Made by a program: the position numbers and the translations under genes | Shown: piece after piece, positions 58,770 to 64,000 of the stretch | Numbering within the stretch: position 1 is the stretch's first letter | Layout of the letters: each line of letters opens with the position of its first letter | NCBI GenBank assembly: GCA_028455995.1 | Contig: JABELC010000001.1 | Location: 1,414,501 to 1,478,500 of the forward strand | DNA from: Scleromitrula shiraiana | Taxonomy: Eukaryota; Ascomycota; Leotiomycetes; Helotiales; Sclerotiniaceae | Length of the DNA stretch: 64,000 nucleotides | Reading direction: 5' to 3' | The notes under the pieces: generated by a model | Seen by the model: only the letters and a program-made list of their open reading frames with translations | Databases searched by the model: none | Told to the model about the DNA's origin: nothing

Positions 58770-60068
58770 TCACCAAAGCAACACAGGTTTCACAGTTTCA
58801 CCCGAAACCATATCAGAAATAGCTTTCCCAAACTCATCCACCTGATAAGTCTTCACCAAGCGATCAATTGGAAACTCCCCATTCTTATACCATCGAATCA
58901 TCTCAGGTATGAACTTAAAATCGTAAGACAAAAGTCTGTTAGAATTTGGAAATGGTATAAACTTACTTGGTGGGGAATAACATCGCCTTCCATAGAACCT
59001 ATTATAGACTTTCCCGAGGCAAGAAATGAAAGGAATGGGAACGATAATTCTGCGGTTGGAGGTGGTATTCCCACAAGAATCATTTTTCCTTTCTTTGCCG
59101 TGGTTTCGATGGCCGTTTTGACCAATGAAACGACCCCTGTAGTATCTACAGTGATTGTGGAACCGACTCCTTCCGTGATTTTCATCACTTCGTTTTTGAG
59201 ATCATACTCGTTTGTATTGATTGTATGAGTAGCTCCTAGACTTTTTGCCAATTCTAACCTTGAAGGTATTCGATCGACAGCGATGATTGGATTGCAATTC
59301 AATCTTTTAGCAGCCTATCGTATATTAGTAGTTTTTGTAAACTGATCTGCAGCTCAACTGTACCAATAATCCGCTAAGACCAACTCCTCCCATCCCAAGG
59401 ATAACAATAGAGTCATCAGCAGTCGCACCCCCTAGATTAGTAACTGTACCAGCACCAGTCTGATATCCGCAACCTAATGGTGCAAGAACACTAAAATCCT
59501 CATTTTCCGAAATAAGACTGGAGATGTTGACCGCGCTAGATTCTTTCACATTCGACCAACTCGAGAAACTGGATTGACCAAAATAGTAACCACCAATAGC
59601 CTCTTTTTCTTCGGAAGTCGACGTAAATCCCGGAGGACAAGTCGTGTTCAGAGTATCAAAATTCTCACAGCTTGCAGGATGGCCCTTTTTACATAGTCTG
59701 CATTGGTTGCATGTATCGATGGTCAGGGAAACACAATCCCCTACTTGAGCTGACTTTATATTAGAGCCAACTTTTCGCACCCAGCCAATCCCTATAAGCG
59801 ATCAATTAAAGGAACGATGGTGATGAATTAAGATGGATACTTTTAGTATGGATATAGGGTGGCTACCTTCATGTCCTAGAATCTTTGGAAATGTTCCCAT
59901 TACTCCATCTGGTGCGGATGCGAAAAATATGTCAGAGTGGCATATACCCGTTGCAATCATTTCGACCAATAATTCATCGTCGCCTGTTTCTGGAACCTCA
60001 ACTTCCTGAAATGTATGAGCCATTCTCCCATCAACAGGGGCATAATGAACGATTGCTTTAGCTAGCAT
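58770..60068 (-). CDS. zinc-dependent medium-chain alcohol dehydrogenase (aryl-alcohol type)
   Basis: Four exons on the minus strand, 60068-59867, 59791-59364, 59314-58967 and 58913-58770 (introns 75, 49 and 53 bp), give 373 aa. Catalytic-zinc ligands are Cys43 (TGICHSD) and His66-Glu67 (GHEG). The structural-zinc cysteines are 95, 98, 101 and 109 with the classic spacing (CNQCRLCKKGHPASC). A second catalytic Cys sits in LAPLGCGYQTG, and the Rossmann loop is ILGMGGVGLSG. The end KTYQVDEFGKAISDMVSGE fits the family. It oxidises an alcohol or reduces an aldehyde with NAD(P); the substrate is unknown. The layout is closest to aryl/benzyl-alcohol dehydrogenases. All key residues are present. Confidence 0.92.
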
Positions 60069-61970
60069 TTTTTACGATAATTGGTGTTTTCAGATGATGG
60101 CAATGATGATTTTTGGGTTTTTTCCAGATCGCAAAGAAGGCAATGAATATAAAGAGAAGTGAATCAGACCTGAGTTCCCTATTTGTAGTGTGGAAGGACG
60201 CTATTTACACTGTATGCATTGTCATCCTTCGTATTGGCACTGTAGAACATGGGTTCCACTTAAGCAATGCAACTAATGACTATTCAAATAACACAGACTT
60301 CATGACACAATCTCTGTCAATTTAATTTGAACTGTAATTATCTTTGGCTGGTCCAGAAACAGCTATATTGAATTAGACTCGTAAATTCATTGTAATAATA
60401 ATACCCAGGTATAAATAAACTCAGTAGCCCTGGATGCTGCAGAAGATTGCATAGCATAAGGCGGGGTGGGGGTAGTGCGGGGGTATTGTAGATGACTAAG
60501 CGACTGTGGTATCGAAATGGACGCGCCATTATCTTCCAATAAATCTTATCAAATACATCCAGACTTTCTCAATTCATAGGAAAAGCATCTTGATTATGAT
60601 TTACAATTATTACACAATAGCAACTTACTTTACAAACCCATGCGGATCAATGGAAGGTAGTATGTATCGTGCTGGCGCCGTGTGAGTTTACCATAACTCA
60701 CCTCTGATATGAAAAGGTGTCATTTATCTTCATACCATGGAGCTACTAGAAGCGATCGACGACATATTGTGCGATAGAATTACTGGTACGACTCAACAAA
60801 TACTTCATAGAACTTCATAGAAGTAACAAAAATAATTGCAAAGAGGCGATTAGATGGATGTGGCGAAACACCAACAGCTTGTTTGCACCAACTTCTACTC
60901 CGAGTCGCGCCAGGAATATCAATGCTAGATTTTTAGGATCTAGAAGCTATCTGATATGCTCATATCTCATGTTTTAAGCATCGATTGTGTTTACTAGGAC
61001 ACCTACATACACATGAAAAGGATCCGATGTTACATACTCATCCAAGTATTGATAATTTCGCGAGCTTCGAAACTAACGACCAGAGCACTTCTAGAAAATG
61101 GGAAGGGAACTTCCGCGAGCGAGTGCTCACCAAAACATATTAGATGTCCCTTCTTGAATTCTAATAATAAGTCAAAACCGATCACCTCAAGTGAAGTATC
61201 GATGAGAGCGAGCATGCAAGCAGGCAATTGATTGTATTTTTATCATTTGTGGTCGCGGCCTGCACAGGCAAGTCCATTAAATATACCGAATTTCCATCCG
61301 AGAATCTAATTTTATGCCGAAGTCATTCTACAAACTGAGAATGATCAGAAACTGTAGGTTGAGATATGTAAGCTAGCTAGGCTTATTCCGATTACTATGA
61401 TTTTCATCATAAAATATCCTGCTCGAGGATCAATAAAGCTACCCAAAAAAATTCAATCTCATCATTTGCGGTCTCTTCTCAGGTCTAGATTATCGAATCA
61501 AGAAACAGGCATTCACTCTAGGCCAAAAGTAGGCCGTTTCTCGAAAAAATTCTTCTCTTGTTCGCCATATAGAAATTGATTTTCCATGTTCACGATCTGC
61601 TTGAACCATGAAAGTGAACATTATGTCATCATCCATACATCATTACCCCAGTAAAACTACAGCACTCATTTATAATCGATCACTTTTACGGCCTAGATTG
61701 GGCATCAAAGATATTCATACATACTCGATGGGTATGCAAGCCACCACCTTGCCTCCACATAAATCAAAGTTCTATCGCCATGAGCAATAATGTGTTCTGC
61801 TTCGTGTATGTTAAATCAGCAGGACTTCTTTTATAAATGTGCGAGACTCATCCAACTTTACTGTCGTTATCCGATTGCAATAGATTCTGGAAGCCACCTC
61901 ACTATAGGGTCTGTCATCCTCATCTTGATTTATCTCGCCCTTGGTCTTCTTCCACAAACTCACAATTACA
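60069..61970. other. intergenic region, no supported gene
   Basis: 1.9 kb upstream of both the dehydrogenase (minus) and the SUR7-like gene (plus), so it carries both promoters. Frames of 60-70 codons occur but have no motif. It may include the SUR7-like leader near 61800-61970. Confidence 0.45.
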
Positions 61971-62978
61971 ATGCCTGCAAATACGAGAGGACTAGATGGC
62001 TGGGGTAATGTTCTTCTTTTTCACATTATTGGATATTGCTAATGACTTATGCTAGGGAGATTTAAGGTGGCATTACTTACATTTGGGTTATATGCTTTGG
62101 CATTTCCGATTCTTCTATTCCACAGTAAGTTTCACCTCAAGTATACACAAGAACCATATATCTAATAGATCTCTATAGTCTTATTACTCATAGGATGTTC
62201 AACCAACTCCCCCGGAATGGCCAACATCTACGTCGCTAATCTAGACGAATACTCAATCAAATTCTCCTACACTTGTAAGCCATTCATCCATCACCGATCC
62301 CCACAACTCAAAAACTAACATTTCTACTCAGCCCTCTGCGCCCCCTCCCACACCGGCCACACCTGCGGTCCCAGCGTCGGCAGATCCGCCACCCTCCTCA
62401 CAGACATCTACAACCTCACCACCCCCACCAGCACCCTCCAATACGCGCTCGACCTCCAGACCTCCATCACCTTCGTGGTCCCCGCCATGTCCGCGCTCTT
62501 CTTCCTGTTCGCCCTCTCCTCCCTCATGGGCGCCCGCTCCGTCGTCAAGCGAAAAGGAATAAACACCCGTTTCCACATCGCGTCTATTGCGTGGCTGTTC
62601 TGGGCGTCCGCTGGCACGGCATTTGCCGCTGCGTATGGACTTACGTCTGCCGGGGCGGCGCTGGCGGTTCAGGGCGCTGATTTGGAAGATAAGAATGCGG
62701 TTAATATATCGACTGGGAGGGTTATGCTGGCGTTGCAGTGGATGACGTTTGTTTTTAGTCTGGTGGCTGCGTTTATGAGTGGGGGTATTAGTGCTTCATT
62801 TTTAGGGAGAGGAGTTTCCAGGAGGAGGGATAATGAGGGGGGGAGAGGATCGAGTGTTAGTCCGAGACGAACGGGTTTTGGGAGACAAAGACACATGATG
62901 AGTAGGGCGGGTGGTTCACATGCTCCTCCTTACTCGAGGGATCCGCCGAGAGCGGATAGTCCGGTCTCGCCTATTTGA
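61971..62978 (+). CDS. SUR7/PalI family four-helix membrane protein
   Basis: Four exons, 61971-62004, 62056-62124, 62179-62274 and 62332-62978 (introns 51, 54 and 57 bp), give 281 aa from the ATG at 61971 (MPANTRGLDGWG). The first membrane segment is VALLTFGLYALAFPILLF, continued by ILLLIGC. An extracellular loop follows with LCAPSHTGHTCG. Further helices are ITFVVPAMSALFFLFAL, HIASIAWLFWASAGTAFAAA and VMLALQWMTFVFSLVAAF, then a cytoplasmic Arg/Ser/Pro-rich tail. This is the SUR7/PalI plan: proteins of eisosome/MCC membrane domains or pH sensing. Which of these roles applies cannot be told. GC content is higher in the last exon than in its neighbourhood. Confidence 0.82.
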
Positions 62979-63537
62979 GGGGTTGGAGGAGGAATATGGG
63001 GCTGATAACGGATGTGGTGGGAATGTGGGATGGGATGCGGGCGTTTTTGCATTGAGGATTTGTGGGGTTGTATTTTACTTGATTCTGGGTTCGATGGGAG
63101 GATAGGATATTTGGTATGGTGTGGTATGGTATGGGGATGCAAAAGTGTTTATTCTACGTTGTTTTAGATAGATCAAAAATACGGTTATACACATGATCTC
63201 ACATATCTATGTTTCTGTATCATGAGAATCTGACAACATGTTGGTGGTTTTTTATTTGATTCGCATTATGTTCCATCCTAATGCACTAAATCAATATCTA
63301 AAGTCTCGAAAGGAAATCAATCTTATGATAAATTATAAATATCGATCCTATTGCATTATTAAGAGCCAAGGCCAGGTTAACTCAATAACGGTTGACACAA
63401 CTTATCAGAAAAATACCACACTGGTAAAATTCAATTGTACATGGTTTTTTGAGGAGATATAGAGTTGGTGGGTATTATACATACAAAAACAAAAACAAAA
63501 ATAAAAATATATATCAAAATCTATATCCAAGTACCTG
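62979..63537. other. convergent 3' regions
   Basis: 560 bp between two convergent genes. It holds a gtatggt-type repeat near 63112-63134 and an (AAAAC)n tract at 63483-63503. No gene was seen. Confidence 0.5.
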
Positions 63538-64000
63538 TTACTCCTGTTCCTTCTCCCTCTTTTCTCTCTTCCCAGTTCCGCGTTTCGATTTTTTAATCCC
63601 CGAAGTCTTGGGTTTCAACGGATTACTTGAATCACTCTTTCTATCCCCCTTCCTCCCTTTCCGAGCACCACCATCTTTCTTCCCCTTACCCCTCACCTTC
63701 CCCTTCCCCTTCCCCTCCTCCCTCGGCTTCGAAATCCTCTGCGCAAGACTCCGCCCCTTATCCCCCGACGTCCAATAATCCCTCTCCGAAATCGCCAACA
63801 CCTCCAACGCCGGTCTCCCCAGCCTCCGATCAATCCCCTCTCTAATCTCCTTAATCCCCCTTTCCGGATCCTGCGTAAAATTCAACCGCACCAGCATCCC
63901 CAACTTCTCATCCAAATGATCCAGCTCCTCCCCCTCCACAAACTCCGTCGCCCCAATAGCATCAATCTGCGTCCACTTCTCCACAACCTCCCGGCACGAC
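63538..64000 (-). CDS. 3' part of an unidentified gene with Lys-rich tail (runs off the window)
   Basis: A minus-strand frame is open from the window end (64000) to a TAA at 63538, about 150 codons, with no ATG, so the gene starts beyond the window. The first 90 residues look globular (WTQIDAIGATEFVEGEELDH, GMLVRLNFTQDPERGIKEI, GRPALEVLAISERDYWTSGD). The last 60 are Lys/Gly/Arg-rich (KGKGKVRGKGKKDGG, KKSKRGTGKREKREKEQE), suggesting nucleic-acid or ribosome contact. I do not recognise the family from this piece. Confidence 0.65.
   Translation of the reverse strand, partial: SCREVVEKWTQIDAIGATEFVEGEELDHLDEKLGMLVRLNFTQDPERGIKEIREGIDRRLGRPALEVLAISERDYWTSGDKGRSLAQRISKPREEGKGKGKVRGKGKKDGGARKGRKGDRKSDSSNPLKPKTSGIKKSKRGTGKREKREKEQE

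Noticed and set aside
1..64000. tRNA, rRNA, CRISPR arrays, telomeric repeats or plasmid-like origins.
   Set aside because: Scanned by eye for B-box-like GGTTCGA words, clustered palindromes and TTAGGG arrays; the hits fall inside coding sequence or lack partner elements. A tRNAscan-SE run would settle tRNAs.
41752..64000. A biosynthetic gene cluster on the right arm (PrpD-like, alcohol dehydrogenase, membrane protein).
   Set aside because: No backbone synthase, transporter or pathway regulator is present and the genes are not co-oriented.

Overview
The window looks like nuclear DNA of a filamentous ascomycete. Protein-coding genes have short introns (about 47-143 bp) with GT..AG ends and frequent CTAAC/CTGAC-like branch sites. 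The proteome includes fungus-typical families: a Ugo1-type carrier, a 2EXR protein, a PTH11-like seven-helix protein, a SUR7/PalI protein, a GNS1/SUR4 elongase and a chromodomain HDA-complex subunit. It also holds a 10 kb AT-rich island of C-to-T degraded retrotransposons. Protein flavour and the AT-island style point to Leotiomycetes (Helotiales, Botrytis/Sclerotinia-like). That placement is an inference from recognition, not from a search.

Left arm (1-11.9 kb): a Ugo1-like mitochondrial fusion gene, three small poorly supported or orphan genes, a decayed 2EXR gene, then a ribosome-biogenesis group. In that group NOP10 converges on the 20S pre-rRNA nuclease NOB1, and NOB1 is divergent from a three-RRM RNA-binding protein.

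AT island (11.89-22.20 kb): a 5'-truncated LINE with a 13-bp target duplication and an A-tail. It is interrupted by a Ty1/Copia-order LTR element with two 160-bp LTRs and a 5-bp target duplication. Both are full of stop codons and transitions of the RIP type. Normal gene density resumes immediately outside.

Middle (22.2-41.7 kb): a PTH11-like receptor-type membrane protein, an unknown 284-aa protein, ribosomal protein L4 (four exons), a tentative small gene, a disordered 443-aa protein and a fatty-acid elongase. These are separated by unusually long gene-poor stretches rich in microsatellites (30.2-32.2 and 33.5-38.5 kb).

Right arm (41.7-64 kb): cytochrome c oxidase subunit 6, a large Ulp2-type SUMO protease, a chromodomain plus HDA1-subunit-2/3 protein resembling Neurospora CDP-2, a MmgE/PrpD dehydratase, a zinc alcohol dehydrogenase, a SUR7-family membrane protein, and the 3' end of an unidentified gene with a lysine-rich tail. 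No rRNA, tRNA, CRISPR or operon structure was seen. All intron boundaries are hand-called from splice consensus and frame, and each multi-exon coding sequence was checked to sum to a multiple of three. I found no convincing new multi-gene system. The strongest observations are the nested, strand-asymmetrically mutated retrotransposons and the decayed 2EXR gene.
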